Source: G963676795 sp963677215
GTDB lineage: Bacteria; Desulfobacterota; Desulfuromonadia; Desulfuromonadales; Geopsychrobacteraceae
Direction: 5' to 3'
Assembly: GCA_963677215.1 (NCBI GenBank)
Contig: OY781919.1
Coordinates: forward strand, 1,674,001-1,738,000
Length of the DNA: 64,000 bases
Within the stretch, counting starts at the first letter, position 1; each line of letters begins with the position of its first letter. The notes below the pieces were generated by a model. It did not search any database. It was not told where the DNA came from and saw nothing but the letters and a program-made list of their open reading frames with translations. Shown here piece by piece: positions 40,995 through 50,493 of the stretch. The translations under genes were made by a program, and so were the position numbers.

Positions 40995-43397
40995 ATGAAA
41001 CAACCTCTTGTTCCGATAAAATGGTTTGGCTGGTTGCTCTTGTTTTTGCTGTTGTTTGCCAGCATGGTTGTGCCGGTTCAGGCGGATCAGGCGCTGACCG
41101 CAATGGGCAAGGAAGAATCGCCCCATCAGACCAAGCTGACCCTCAAACTGACGGAGATGCCGGTTTTTGAGTTGCAGCACTCCGGTCAGCGGGTCGACCT
41201 TGAAATTCAGAATGCCGGGGTTGCACCGAGTCTGCACAGTCTGCCGGAAGACCAGAGTATCGTCAAAGTGATGCTGGTGAAGAAACGTGATGCACTGCTG
41301 ATCTCTTACCTGTTGCGTCGGCTGCCGCAACAGGTGGTCGCTGAATCGAAGGACAATCCGCCGCGCATCGAACTGAACATCTATTGGGAGCAGGGGAGTG
41401 AAGGAGCCCGTCCCGGTGTCGTTTTCAGGATCGCCGACATGCCGCCCCGCAAAGCGGGGCCGGGGGCGGCCAAGTCGTTGTTGAGCTCCCCCTGGGATGA
41501 TGACTGGCTGGCCTTTTTCAGAGAGTACCGCAGTCTCTGGAAGCTGGATCTGCCTCTGACCTACACACTGCCGCACTTGCCGCAGCTGGTCAGCGATGAG
41601 CAGAGCGTACTCTGGCCCTTACAGGGCTTTGCCAACCGGGGGATGTTTCTCAGCCTGTTGCAGGAAGCGACCGCACTGAGCGATCTGTCCGAGGAGGAGC
41701 TCTATCTGCGTGATGTTTTTGTCGCTGAGGCCCAGTTGCGGACCGATGCTCTCGAGGCGGCAACAGCCAGGCTCGATAGGCTACGTGACCAGAACGGTCC
41801 GCAGCAGACCCGTGTCGAATATTTGACAGCTTACGCGCAAAGCCTGGCCGGTCAGCCACTTGTCGCCCAATTGATACTCGGTGGCCGCCTGCCCCAGCTA
41901 ACGGAGCAGAACCCATTTCTGCCGCTTTATCAGCTGCTTTACGGTGAAACAGCACTGGCCTCAAAGCAGGATAAGGAGGCTCTTAAGCACCTTGGCAGTG
42001 ACATAAGCTGGCCGGACAGTCTGTTGTCGATTGCCGACCTGCGCCGCGCCGATGCTCTGGCCGGCCTTGGCGATATGCAGGCTGCCGGGGAGATCTACAC
42101 CGATCTGGCGGAAGAGCCGGGCCTCTTTGAGCATTACCTGTTTTCCTTCAATCGTGCTGCTTTCAATGCTTTCAAGCTGAAAAACTATGATTTCTCCTAC
42201 CATCTGTACCGCCAGCTGGTTGAGCTGGCTCTGGAGCTGCCGGGAAGCGACCTGATTCTCTATGCTTCAGGGGCAGCGGCCCTTGAAGCGGGGGATCTCG
42301 GCTGGGGACTGGTCGGTTTGCAGCGGGCAACCCTCGACCGGCCCGGAAGTGAAGGCGGCAACCGGGCTGAACTGTTGATGATCGATCAGAAGGTCAACAA
42401 TGAGGGGGAGATGGCTCTGGTCGAGGCGGCCGATGGCTATGGCGATCTGGCTCGTCGTTCCAATGCGCGCGCCGTTCGCGAGGAAGCTTATTTTAAGCAG
42501 GCGCTGGCCCACTACCTGATTGGGGAAAATGTCCAGAGTGTCGATGAGCTGATGACCTTCAATCGAGATTTCCGCAGTTCTGCGCTGCGCCGTGAAGCCG
42601 AACTGCTGCTGGCTAAACAGCTACCCGGTCTGATCCGCAGCCTGATCGATGGGAAGGACGATCTGAAGGCTGTGGTGCTGGTCGAACAGAATCGCAAGTT
42701 GCTGCTCAACGATAGGCTGGGGCGTGATTTTCTTAACGATGTCGCCGGTGCTTTTGAGCGCCTTGGCCTCTATGATCGTGCCACCAAGGTGCTGCTCTAC
42801 CTCTACGATCAGAGCAGAAGCGACGCCGAGCGTGAGGACCTTTACCTGCCCCTCGCCGAATCCTACCAGAAGCAGGGGGAGTACGCCCGGGCCAGCGAAT
42901 ATTCGGAAAGCTACTTGAAGCGCTACCCACAGGGGGAAGACGCCGGGCCTCATTACCAGATCCTGCTTGACAGCCTGGCCCGTCAGGAGCGGAACCGGGA
43001 GCTGCTTGAGTGGCTGCGCAAAAGCGAGCGGCCGACATCGGTCGATCTGGAGACGCGTGCGGCCCAGGCCTACTGGGATCAGGGGGATTACGCGGCGGTC
43101 ATCGCCAGCCTGAACAAGGTCATGCAGATGGGGGGCGACCTGCAAGTCAAAGAAATGGCACAGCTGGCCGAAGCCAGCTATCAGCTCGGTCAGCTGAACG
43201 CTGCCGACAGCTATTATCGGGCCCTTTTTGAAGACCCTGAATTCTCCTCACAGGCCCGTTACCGGGTCGCGCAAATAGGCTTGAAATCTGGAGATAAGGT
43301 TGAATCACTCAAGCTTTTGGAGGAACTGGTCGAAAAAGATGGAGCGAGCGGCTGGGGAAAATTGGCCCGGGATTTGCTCTTGGTAGAAAACAGGTAA
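40995..43397 (+). CDS. Secreted TPR-repeat protein at the head of the flagellar operon
   Basis: An 800-residue protein. Signal peptide at residues 1-31 (GWLLLFLLLFASMVVPVQA), then a beta-rich domain (about 40-140, with LTLKLTEMPVFELQHSGQRVD, AMIN-like), then many TPR-type helical repeats from about residue 200 to the end (QGEYARASEYSESYLKRYPQGEDAG, QLGQLNAADSYYRALFEDPEFSSQARYR). It precedes flgB by 38 bp and is behind the sigma-54-like site, so it is expressed with the flagellar genes. A structural or assembly role at the cell envelope is an inference. The ATG at 40995 has GGAGG upstream; the frame extends far upstream but only as antisense of the molybdopterin gene. Confidence 0.72.
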   Translation: MKQPLVPIKWFGWLLLFLLLFASMVVPVQADQALTAMGKEESPHQTKLTLKLTEMPVFELQHSGQRVDLEIQNAGVAPSLHSLPEDQSIVKVMLVKKRDALLISYLLRRLPQQVVAESKDNPPRIELNIYWEQGSEGARPGVVFRIADMPPRKAGPGAAKSLLSSPWDDDWLAFFREYRSLWKLDLPLTYTLPHLPQLVSDEQSVLWPLQGFANRGMFLSLLQEATALSDLSEEELYLRDVFVAEAQLRTDALEAATARLDRLRDQNGPQQTRVEYLTAYAQSLAGQPLVAQLILGGRLPQLTEQNPFLPLYQLLYGETALASKQDKEALKHLGSDISWPDSLLSIADLRRADALAGLGDMQAAGEIYTDLAEEPGLFEHYLFSFNRAAFNAFKLKNYDFSYHLYRQLVELALELPGSDLILYASGAAALEAGDLGWGLVGLQRATLDRPGSEGGNRAELLMIDQKVNNEGEMALVEAADGYGDLARRSNARAVREEAYFKQALAHYLIGENVQSVDELMTFNRDFRSSALRREAELLLAKQLPGLIRSLIDGKDDLKAVVLVEQNRKLLLNDRLGRDFLNDVAGAFERLGLYDRATKVLLYLYDQSRSDAEREDLYLPLAESYQKQGEYARASEYSESYLKRYPQGEDAGPHYQILLDSLARQERNRELLEWLRKSERPTSVDLETRAAQAYWDQGDYAAVIASLNKVMQMGGDLQVKEMAQLAEASYQLGQLNAADSYYRALFEDPEFSSQARYRVAQIGLKSGDKVESLKLLEELVEKDGASGWGKLARDLLLVENR

Positions 43398-43435
43398 TTT
43401 GACTCGCCAACTGTAGCGTCAGGCAGGAGAGATTT

Positions 43436-43849
43436 ATGGCAGATTTTTTACTCACCGACCGGACCCTCTCGGTTCTGCAGAAGAGCCTGGATCTCCGTTC
43501 CCAGAAGCAGGAAGTCATTGCGTCCAACATCGCCAATGCCGAGACCCCAGGCTATAGCGCACGCAAAATGCGTTTCGAAGAGGATCTGCGCAAGGCGATC
43601 GAGACGCCGCAACTGAACAGCCGTCAGACCAATCCGAAGCATTTCCCGATTGGCGGCAGTAGTATTCAGGCGGTGCAGGGCACCATTGAAAAGGAACTGG
43701 AAGCCAGTTCGCTGGGGGATGGCAATAACGTTTCAGTCGATGATGAAATGTTCGACCTGGCAGAAAACCAACTGCTCTATGAGGCCGGCGCGCAGATTCT
43801 CAAGAAGAAGCTGACCATGCTCAAGTATGCAGCGAACAACGGGAGTTAA
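43436..43849 (+). CDS. flgB: Flagellar basal-body rod protein FlgB
   Basis: Proximal rod component, 137 residues. It has the rod-protein N-terminal motif IASNIANAETPGYSARKMRFEEDL and the C-terminal helix DLAENQLLYEAGAQILKKKLTMLKYA. It is exported by the flagellar type III system and builds the rod with FlgC. AGGAGAG lies upstream of the ATG and flgC follows 3 bp later. Confidence 0.94.
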   Translation: MADFLLTDRTLSVLQKSLDLRSQKQEVIASNIANAETPGYSARKMRFEEDLRKAIETPQLNSRQTNPKHFPIGGSSIQAVQGTIEKELEASSLGDGNNVSVDDEMFDLAENQLLYEAGAQILKKKLTMLKYAANNGS

Positions 43850-43852
43850 GCT

Positions 43853-44284
43853 ATGGACATCTTCACCAGTATGAAAATCAGCGCTTCGGCGCTCAAGGCC
43901 CAGCGGATCCGCATGAATGCGATCAGTTCCAACCTGGCCAATATCGAAACAACCCGGACGCCGGATGGCGGTCCCTACCGCAAACGTGAGGTGGTCTTTA
44001 CCAGCACCCAACAGGGCTTTGCCGAACAGCTCGACAGCCGGATGAGTGACGCCGTGCAGGGGGTCAAGGTCGCTCAGGTGCAGGCCAGCAGCCTGCCGCC
44101 ACGGATCGTTTACGACCCATCTCACCCGGATGCCAACGAAAACGGCGAGGTGGCGATGCCGGATATCAGCCTGGTCGAGGAGACCGCCGATATGATGTCG
44201 GCATCGCGCGCCTACGAGGCTAATGTCACAGTTGTCAAATCAGCCAAGCGCATGGCGCTCAAGGCCCTCGATATCGGCAAGTAG
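43853..44284 (+). CDS. flgC: Flagellar basal-body rod protein FlgC
   Basis: Proximal rod component, 143 residues. The N-terminus (SASALKAQRIRMNAISSNLANIETTRTPDGGPYRKRE) and the C-terminus (PDISLVEETADMMSASRAYEANVTVVKSAKRMALKALDIGK) are the standard FlgC motifs. It lies between flgB and fliE in the usual order. Confidence 0.95.
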   Translation: MDIFTSMKISASALKAQRIRMNAISSNLANIETTRTPDGGPYRKREVVFTSTQQGFAEQLDSRMSDAVQGVKVAQVQASSLPPRIVYDPSHPDANENGEVAMPDISLVEETADMMSASRAYEANVTVVKSAKRMALKALDIGK

Positions 44285-44296
44285 AAGGAGTGAGTT

Positions 44297-44599
44297 ATGA
44301 ACAGTATCGCTGATATTACCATGAAGGCTCACCTCCAGGGGATGAGCCAGGTCAAAACCAGCCCGATCCAGGAAAGTGCCGGCAAGTTCGGTGACGCCCT
44401 GCTGAAATCGATCTCCGAGGTGAATCAATCGCAGATCAATGCGGATAAGGCCGCCGAGCAGATTGCCGCCGGCGATACCAAGAACCTGCACGAAGCGATG
44501 ATCAAGCTCGAAGAGGCGGATATTTCGTTGCGTTTGATGGTGCAGGTGAGAAATAAAGCTGTCGAGGCATATCAAGAGATTATGAGAATGCAAGTCTGA
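44297..44599 (+). CDS. fliE: Flagellar hook-basal body complex protein FliE
   Basis: A 100-residue rod/MS-ring adaptor. The C-terminal helix NLHEAMIKLEEADISLRLMVQVRNKAVEAYQEIMRMQV is the classical FliE tail. It is followed by a 202-bp gap before fliF; no terminator is evident there. Confidence 0.93.
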   Translation: MNSIADITMKAHLQGMSQVKTSPIQESAGKFGDALLKSISEVNQSQINADKAAEQIAAGDTKNLHEAMIKLEEADISLRLMVQVRNKAVEAYQEIMRMQV

Positions 44600-44801
44600 T
44601 GACGGGCTTGAATTGCGCTCCACGGTGTTTTCAAGCTTTTAGACCCTTGACCTGCTGGTGTAGGCCTGCGGCCCTGAAAATTTGAATCGCCTTGTTGAGC
44701 ACAATTACGCTCCGCCATCATGCTATTGCAAAATTGCTGAAATTGTTGAAGCACGAATCAGATTGACCCAGGATAAGCCAGATAATCGGAGGACGTGACC
44801 G

Positions 44802-46427
44802 ATGGCAGATGAAAAGAACGATATCATGAAGACAGGCGCAGGGGCCGAAGAGAAGGCCGCTGAAGTCAAAAAGAACATCATCGACGTCATAAAGGAGTGG
44901 CCACTGATGCGCAAGCTCAGCCTGGCCGGTGCTGTGGTTGTCTGTGTCGTTCTTTTCGGTGTGATCATCGCCCAGTCGCGGGTGGCGGACTACAGTCTGC
45001 TGTTTGCCAATCTGCCCAGTCGGGACGCCGCTACCGTTGTCCAGTGGCTGAAGGACCGCAAGATCGCATATCGCCTTGAAGATGGTGGTCGCGATATCCT
45101 GATCCCTGCAGATCAGGTCTATGAGGCCCGTATCGAACTGGCTGGTTCCGGCCTGGCCGAAGGGGGGGTCGGTTTCGAGATCTTCGACAAACAGAGCTTC
45201 GGCATGACCGACTTTGCCCAGAAGGTCAACTACCGCCGGGCCATGCAGGGCGAACTACAGCGCACCATTTCATCGCTGGCACCGGTCGAATCGGCGCGTA
45301 TTCATCTGGCGATCCCGGAAAAACGCCTGTTTCGCGAAGAGCAGCAGGATGCGACGGCCTCGGTTATCGTCAAGCTCGAACAGGGGCGTTACCTGACCGA
45401 ACCGCAGCTGCAGGGGATCGTGCATCTGGTGGCTGGCAGTGTCGAAGGGTTGGAAGCCGAGAATGTCACCGTCGTCGATTCGAGCGGCAAGGTGCTCTCC
45501 AAGAGCCGCGCCGATGAGCTGGGCGGGCCGATGACCCCGGGCATGCTGACCTACCAGCAGACCATGGAAAAACGCCTGGAAAGCCGGGCCCAGTCATTGC
45601 TTGACCGGGCTCTCGGGGCCGGGAACTCGCTGGTCAGGGTCAATGCCGAGCTCGATTTCGATCAGCGTGAACGGGTCGAAGAAGCACTCGATCCCAAAGG
45701 ATCGGTGGTGGTCAGCGAACAGACCAGTAACGAAGAGGGGAGCAGCGAGGCTTCCCAGGGGGTTCCCGGGGTAGTCTCCAATCTGCAGAACAATACTGGT
45801 TTGACTACGGGCAGAACCCCGGCGACCCGTTCCAATGAAACGGTCAATTACGAGTTGAGCAAGGTGGTCAGTAAAACCGTCGAGTCGGTCGGCAGTCTCA
45901 AGGCCCTGTCGGTTTCGGTGCTGGTCGCCGATCGTGTGAGTGCTGGTGCCAACGCCGGGGATCCGCCGGTCAGCACGCCGCGCAGTGCCCAGGAACTGCA
46001 GGAGATAGAGCAGATGATGCGCAGCGCTCTGGGCATCAACGAGACTCGCGGCGACCTGATTTCGGTTGTGTCAATGCCGTTCGAAAGTGGTTTCGACGAA
46101 CAGCAGCTGCCGCCACCGACCGTGGTCGAGAAGGTCTACACCTTCATGCCGCTGATCAAGTATGCGTTGTTGGCGATCGCCGCCCTGTTCGTCTACCTGT
46201 TGTTCCTCCGGCCGCTGATGAAGACCCTGCGCGGTGTCAAGGAAGAGACCCAGCCGCTGAAGACGGTTGAAGAGCTCCAAGCGGAACTGCGCGGTGGTGA
46301 AGGGCAACCGCTGTTAGGAAGCTCGGCCGATCCCCTTGAGCGGCTGCGTCAGGAAGTCCTGGGGGGCGACGTGATCCCCGTTCAGATTATCAAGACCTGG
46401 CTGCGTGAAGAACCGGCTGAATCCTGA
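44802..46427 (+). CDS. fliF: Flagellar MS-ring protein FliF
   Basis: Forms the MS ring in the inner membrane, 541 residues. First membrane helix at about 45-63, then the ring-building domain (YSLLFANLPSRDAATVVQWL, YEARIELAGSGLAEGGVGFEIFD, RIHLAIPEKRLF), a second helix at about 455-475 (IKYALLAIAALFVYLLFL), and a cytoplasmic tail that binds FliG. GGAGGACG lies upstream of the ATG. Confidence 0.95.
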   Translation: MADEKNDIMKTGAGAEEKAAEVKKNIIDVIKEWPLMRKLSLAGAVVVCVVLFGVIIAQSRVADYSLLFANLPSRDAATVVQWLKDRKIAYRLEDGGRDILIPADQVYEARIELAGSGLAEGGVGFEIFDKQSFGMTDFAQKVNYRRAMQGELQRTISSLAPVESARIHLAIPEKRLFREEQQDATASVIVKLEQGRYLTEPQLQGIVHLVAGSVEGLEAENVTVVDSSGKVLSKSRADELGGPMTPGMLTYQQTMEKRLESRAQSLLDRALGAGNSLVRVNAELDFDQRERVEEALDPKGSVVVSEQTSNEEGSSEASQGVPGVVSNLQNNTGLTTGRTPATRSNETVNYELSKVVSKTVESVGSLKALSVSVLVADRVSAGANAGDPPVSTPRSAQELQEIEQMMRSALGINETRGDLISVVSMPFESGFDEQQLPPPTVVEKVYTFMPLIKYALLAIAALFVYLLFLRPLMKTLRGVKEETQPLKTVEELQAELRGGEGQPLLGSSADPLERLRQEVLGGDVIPVQIIKTWLREEPAES

Positions 46428-46462
46428 TTGTGATATTTAAAAGTGGCGGGGAGTAGGGACGC

Positions 46463-47476
46463 GTGAAGAAGTCAAAATATCTTACTGGTGTGCAAAAAGC
46501 GGCGCTTCTGTTGCTCTGTCTGGGAGAAGAGGCGACGGTCAAGGTGTTTGAATCACTTGACGACAATGAAGTGCGCGAAATCAGCCGCAAGATGATGGAG
46601 ATCGAGCACGTCGATCAGGCCTTGGCCCGCGAAGTCCTCGAAGAGTTCAAGCAGGCCCGTGAAGGGGATGTCGGTATCTACATCCGCGGCGATGAATTCG
46701 CCAAGCACGCCATATTGGGCGGCGGTGATACGCAGCGGGCCCAGTATCTGCTTGAGCAGGTTTCTTCCGGAATGGAAGGACGGCCGCTGGAAACGATCTC
46801 CAAGATGCACCCGCGCATGGTCGCCGGCCTTTTGGAGAACGAGCATCCGCAGACCGTGGCCCTGATCCTGTCGACCCAGAAGGAGGATCATGTCAGCCGG
46901 ATCCTTTCGGAAATGCCGGATGATCTGCGCGGCGAGGTCGTCTACCGGATCGCCAAGATCGACACCGTTTCGCCGGAGGTCATCAGCCAGATCGAAGAAG
47001 CGTTGCAGCGCGAGGTCGGTGTCGCAGTTGGCCGGGACCGTAAGCAGGTCGGCGGTATCAGCAAGGTTGTCGACATCCTCGGCAAGATGGACAAAGGTGC
47101 CGATCAGGTCATTCTGACCAGCATCGAGGCGGCCGATCCCGATATGGCCGAAGAGATCCGTCGGCGCATGTTCACCTTCGAAGACTTGGCTTCGATCGAT
47201 AACCGCGGCATGCAGGCCATCCTGCGCGAGGTCAGCACCGATATGCTGACCCTGGCGCTCAAGACGGCCAGCGACACGATCAAGGGAAAAATCTTTGCCA
47301 ATATCTCTCAGCGTGCGGCGGATATGATCGCCGAGGATCTCGATGCGATGGGGCCGCGCAAGCTCTCTGAGGTTGAGGCGATGCAGATGGAAGTTGTCAA
47401 GGTGGCGTTGAAGCTTGAAGAAGAAGGGACCATAGTGATTCCTGGACGAGGTGGTAGCGGCGATGAGCTTGTCTAA
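46463..47476 (+). CDS. fliG: Flagellar motor switch protein FliG
   Basis: Rotor protein that transmits torque, 337 residues. The middle domain has the EHPQT motif (LLENEHPQTVALIL) and the C-terminal domain carries the charged torque helix with MFTFEDLASIDNRGMQAILREV. It starts with GTG at 46463 after GGGAC. The C-terminus overlaps the start of fliH. Confidence 0.95.
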   Translation: MKKSKYLTGVQKAALLLLCLGEEATVKVFESLDDNEVREISRKMMEIEHVDQALAREVLEEFKQAREGDVGIYIRGDEFAKHAILGGGDTQRAQYLLEQVSSGMEGRPLETISKMHPRMVAGLLENEHPQTVALILSTQKEDHVSRILSEMPDDLRGEVVYRIAKIDTVSPEVISQIEEALQREVGVAVGRDRKQVGGISKVVDILGKMDKGADQVILTSIEAADPDMAEEIRRRMFTFEDLASIDNRGMQAILREVSTDMLTLALKTASDTIKGKIFANISQRAADMIAEDLDAMGPRKLSEVEAMQMEVVKVALKLEEEGTIVIPGRGGSGDELV

Positions 47477-48134
47477 AATCTACAGAGGAGAGCAGGCCGC
47501 CGGCCTGAGAACGTTTCAGTTTGCCTCATTCGGCGACGGGACCGCGCAGAAGCATACGGAGCCGGAAGAGTTCGTCGCCGAGGGCAGCCCGCAGGTCGCT
47601 CACACGGAGCCGCTGCAGTCGGTTGCCACCGGGCATAGCCCGGAAGAACTGGAAGAGGCCTATGCCAAGGGCTTAAACGATGGCCTGGAGCAGGCCCGCC
47701 TGCAGTTCGGCGAGAGTGCCCAGGCCCTGGCCGACGCGGCAACTCAGCTCAGCCGCCTGCGTGAGGGGCTGGCCCGCAACAGCAGCCAGGACATGCTGCG
47801 TCTGGTGATGGTCATTGCCGAACAGGTCATCCGCCGTGAGGCCCAGGCCAGCGCTGACGTGGTGCTCAAGATCATCGAGCATGCGCTGCAGGCCTCGGTA
47901 CGTGCCGATCAGTACCGGGTCAGGGTCAATCCTGACGATCTCGAAAAGGTCGTCGAAAACAAACCACTCTTTCTGGCCAGTATCAGTGGCCTGAAAAACC
48001 TCTCCGTTGAAGCCGATCCTGCCGTTTCGCGCGGCGGCTGCCTGGTCGAATCGGAGCTGGGTGAGGTCGATGCGACCATCGAAACCCAGCTGGCGGCCAT
48101 TCAGCAGGCTCTTGACGAGGCGGTCGCGGGGTAA
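47463..48134 (+). CDS. fliH: Flagellar export ATPase regulator FliH
   Basis: About 223 residues. A polar N-terminus precedes a helical segment (EEAYAKGLNDGLEQARLQFGE) and the FliH/HrpE domain with AEQVIRREAQASADVVLKIIEHAL and VRVNPDDLEKV. It binds and regulates the FliI ATPase. I chose ATG 47463, overlapping the fliG stop by 14 bp. The N-terminal third is poorly conserved in this family. Confidence 0.88.
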   Translation: MSLSKIYRGEQAAGLRTFQFASFGDGTAQKHTEPEEFVAEGSPQVAHTEPLQSVATGHSPEELEEAYAKGLNDGLEQARLQFGESAQALADAATQLSRLREGLARNSSQDMLRLVMVIAEQVIRREAQASADVVLKIIEHALQASVRADQYRVRVNPDDLEKVVENKPLFLASISGLKNLSVEADPAVSRGGCLVESELGEVDATIETQLAAIQQALDEAVAG

Positions 48135-48137
48135 CCG

Positions 48138-49454
48138 ATGAAATCCCTGGTCGATTGCGTCAAAGCCGTCAATCCGCTCAAGGTCAGCGGCAAGGTGATC
48201 CAGATCGTCGGTCTGGTTGTCGAAGGTTATTGCCCGACAGCGACCGTCGGCACCCTCTGTCAGCTGATTCCGCTCGGCGGCGGTGAGCCGGTTCCTGCCG
48301 AAGTCGTCGGTTTCCGTGATTCCAAGGCGCTGTTGATGCCGCTTGGCGAACTGCGTGGCTTGGGGCCGGGCAGTTTGATCCAGGTGGTACGTGACCGGGC
48401 AACGCTCAATGTCGGCAATCAGCTGTTAGGCCGGGTTCTCGATGCCCTCGGTCAGCCGCTCGATGACCTGCCGACTCCATTCTGTCCTGATGAAATGCCT
48501 CTTTACGCTCTGCCGCCGGGGCCCATGGCGCGCAAGCCGATCAAAGAACCGCTCGATCTCGGGGTGCGTGCCATCAATGGTCTGCTGACCTGCGGCATCG
48601 GCCAGCGGATGGGAATCATGGCCGGCTCCGGGGTCGGCAAGTCGGTGCTGCTCGGCATGATGGCCAAACATACGGTCGCCGATGTCAACGTTATCGCCCT
48701 GATCGGCGAACGTGGTCGTGAGGTTCGTGAATTTCTCGAGCGTGATCTGGGACCCGAAGGGGTTGCCCGTTCGGTGGTCATCTGTGCAACCTCTGACCAG
48801 TCGCCGCTGCTCAGGATGCGCGGCGCCTTTGTCGCCACAACCGTTGCCGAGTATTTCTGTAAACAGGGTAAAAACGTGCTGCTGCTGATGGATTCGGTCA
48901 CCCGCTTCGCCATGGCGATGCGCGAGGTCGGTCTGGCGATCGGCGAGCCGCCGACCACCAAGGGTTACACCCCGTCGGTCTTCGCCACCCTGCCAAAGCT
49001 GCTCGAGCGCGCCGGCAGTTTTTCCGGCCAGGGGAGTATCACCGGGCTCTATACGGTGCTGGTCGAAGGGGACGATATGAATGAGCCAATCGCCGACTCG
49101 GTGCGTTCGATCCTCGATGGTCACATCGTTCTGTCGCGTGATCTTGCCGCTCGCAACCATTTCCCGGCGATCGACGTGCTGCGCTCGGCCAGCCGGGTCA
49201 TGCGCGATATCGTGCCGGAGGAGCACATGCAGGCCGGTGGCCAGGCTCGTGAGATTCTGGCCACCTACAAGGAGGCGGAAGATCTGATCAATATCGGTGC
49301 CTACGCCGAAGGGAGCAACAAGCGGATCGATTACGCCATCTCCAGGATCGAAGCGGTCAACGGCTTTTTGAAGCAGGGGATGAATGACGCCGTCGATCTC
49401 GAGACCACCCTGGATGAGTTGAACGAACTGCTGCTCGACCGCAGACGGGGGTGA
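48138..49454 (+). CDS. fliI: Flagellar export ATPase FliI
   Basis: ATPase of the flagellar type III export apparatus, 438 residues. Walker A GSGVGKS at residues 163-169, then NVIALIGERGREVREF, VVICATSDQSPL and the Walker B region NVLLLMDSVTRFAMAMREVG. The C-terminal domain ends in a helical region for FliJ contact. It starts 3 bp after fliH. Confidence 0.96.
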   Translation: MKSLVDCVKAVNPLKVSGKVIQIVGLVVEGYCPTATVGTLCQLIPLGGGEPVPAEVVGFRDSKALLMPLGELRGLGPGSLIQVVRDRATLNVGNQLLGRVLDALGQPLDDLPTPFCPDEMPLYALPPGPMARKPIKEPLDLGVRAINGLLTCGIGQRMGIMAGSGVGKSVLLGMMAKHTVADVNVIALIGERGREVREFLERDLGPEGVARSVVICATSDQSPLLRMRGAFVATTVAEYFCKQGKNVLLLMDSVTRFAMAMREVGLAIGEPPTTKGYTPSVFATLPKLLERAGSFSGQGSITGLYTVLVEGDDMNEPIADSVRSILDGHIVLSRDLAARNHFPAIDVLRSASRVMRDIVPEEHMQAGGQAREILATYKEAEDLINIGAYAEGSNKRIDYAISRIEAVNGFLKQGMNDAVDLETTLDELNELLLDRRRG

Positions 49455-49464
49455 TGGGTAGCTG

Positions 49465-49905
49465 ATGGCCTACAAATTCAAACTGCAGTCGGTACTGAAC
49501 TATCGACAGATCCTCGAAGGTCAGGCTCAGCAGCAGCTGGCCGCCAGTCTGCAGCAGCGTCTTGAGCTGCAGCAGCAGCAGGTCCGCGTTGAAGAACGAC
49601 TGGAGCAAACTGACCGGGAGCTGCGGGTCAAACAGCAAAAAGGGATGGATATCGCCGAGATGACCCTCTTTGAGGATCAGATCAGCCATTGCCAGCGCCA
49701 GCTTGAGCTGTTGCGCAAGCAGCTGCACCGGCTGGAAAAAACCATCGATGAGCAGCGCCAGGAGCTGCTGCAGGCCTCTATGGAACGTCAGGTTATGGAA
49801 AAACTCAGGGATAAACAGAAAGATGAATATCTGCGGGAAGAAGGGCGCAAGGAGCGCGAGCTGCTTGACGAAATAAGCCTGCGGGGCAAAGGAGACAGCC
49901 AATGA
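49465..49905 (+). CDS. fliJ: Flagellar export protein FliJ
   Basis: A 146-residue, almost fully coiled-coil protein (MAYKFKLQSVLNYRQILEGQ start, typical of FliJ). FliJ is the central stalk of the export ATPase. Identification rests on the N-terminus, the coiled coil and the position behind fliI. Its last codon overlaps the ATG of the next gene. Confidence 0.87.
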   Translation: MAYKFKLQSVLNYRQILEGQAQQQLAASLQQRLELQQQQVRVEERLEQTDRELRVKQQKGMDIAEMTLFEDQISHCQRQLELLRKQLHRLEKTIDEQRQELLQASMERQVMEKLRDKQKDEYLREEGRKERELLDEISLRGKGDSQ

Positions 49906-50444
49906 AACGGATGATCTTCTGGCTGCTGGTCCTGGTGAGCCTAGGAGCCGTCGGCTTTGCCGCGGACAGCGTGCCGGGCACTGAAAACGATATGTCGATC
50001 TCTTCGGTTGAAGAGCGCCGGATCTTGGTTTCCGTGGAGCAGGAACGGGAGAAACTGCTGGAACGGGAAAAAGAAGTCGATAGCCGGGAAATGCAGCTAA
50101 AGACTCTCGAGGGCGAGGTCGATAAGAAGCTCGCAGAGATGCAGAGTTTAAGAACGGAACTGCTCAACCTGATCGAAAGCAACAAGCGGGCGGAGCAGAA
50201 AGTTCAGGATCTGGTCAAGGAGATCGAAGGGGAGCGGATTTCGGAACTGAGTCTGATGTACGAGAAGATGAGCCCGCAGAAAGCGGCTCTTCTGCTCAGA
50301 TCTCTCGACCAGGATGTCGCTGTCGGCGTGCTCCTCGGGCTGAAGAAAAAGTCAGCCGGAAAAATTCTCGACAGCCTTGATGCGGAAACAGCAACTCAGC
50401 TCAGTTCAGCGCTTACCGAGATCACGATCCCGGATACGCAATAG
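49902..50444 (+). CDS. MotE-like periplasmic coiled-coil protein
   Basis: A 180-residue protein with an N-terminal hydrophobic signal/anchor (FWLLVLVSLGAVGFAA), a long coiled coil (about 40-115) and a C-terminal MgtE_N-like helical domain (LSLMYEKMSPQKAALLLRSLDQDVAVGVLLGLKKKSAGKIL). This is the layout of MotE, a chaperone for the MotC stator-associated factor in alphaproteobacteria and common in delta-proteobacterial flagellar operons. It is coupled to fliJ by ATGA. Confidence 0.72.
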   Translation: MKRMIFWLLVLVSLGAVGFAADSVPGTENDMSISSVEERRILVSVEQEREKLLEREKEVDSREMQLKTLEGEVDKKLAEMQSLRTELLNLIESNKRAEQKVQDLVKEIEGERISELSLMYEKMSPQKAALLLRSLDQDVAVGVLLGLKKKSAGKILDSLDAETATQLSSALTEITIPDTQ

Positions 50445-50493
50445 CGGGAACAGCCCGTAAATAACCATATCCCATAGAAAGGAGGTGAATGAG

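Noticed and set aside
44605..44619. Possible sigma-54 site before fliF (GGCTTGAATTGCGCT)
   Set aside because: Only the GG and GC spacing fits; the flanking consensus bases are mostly wrong.
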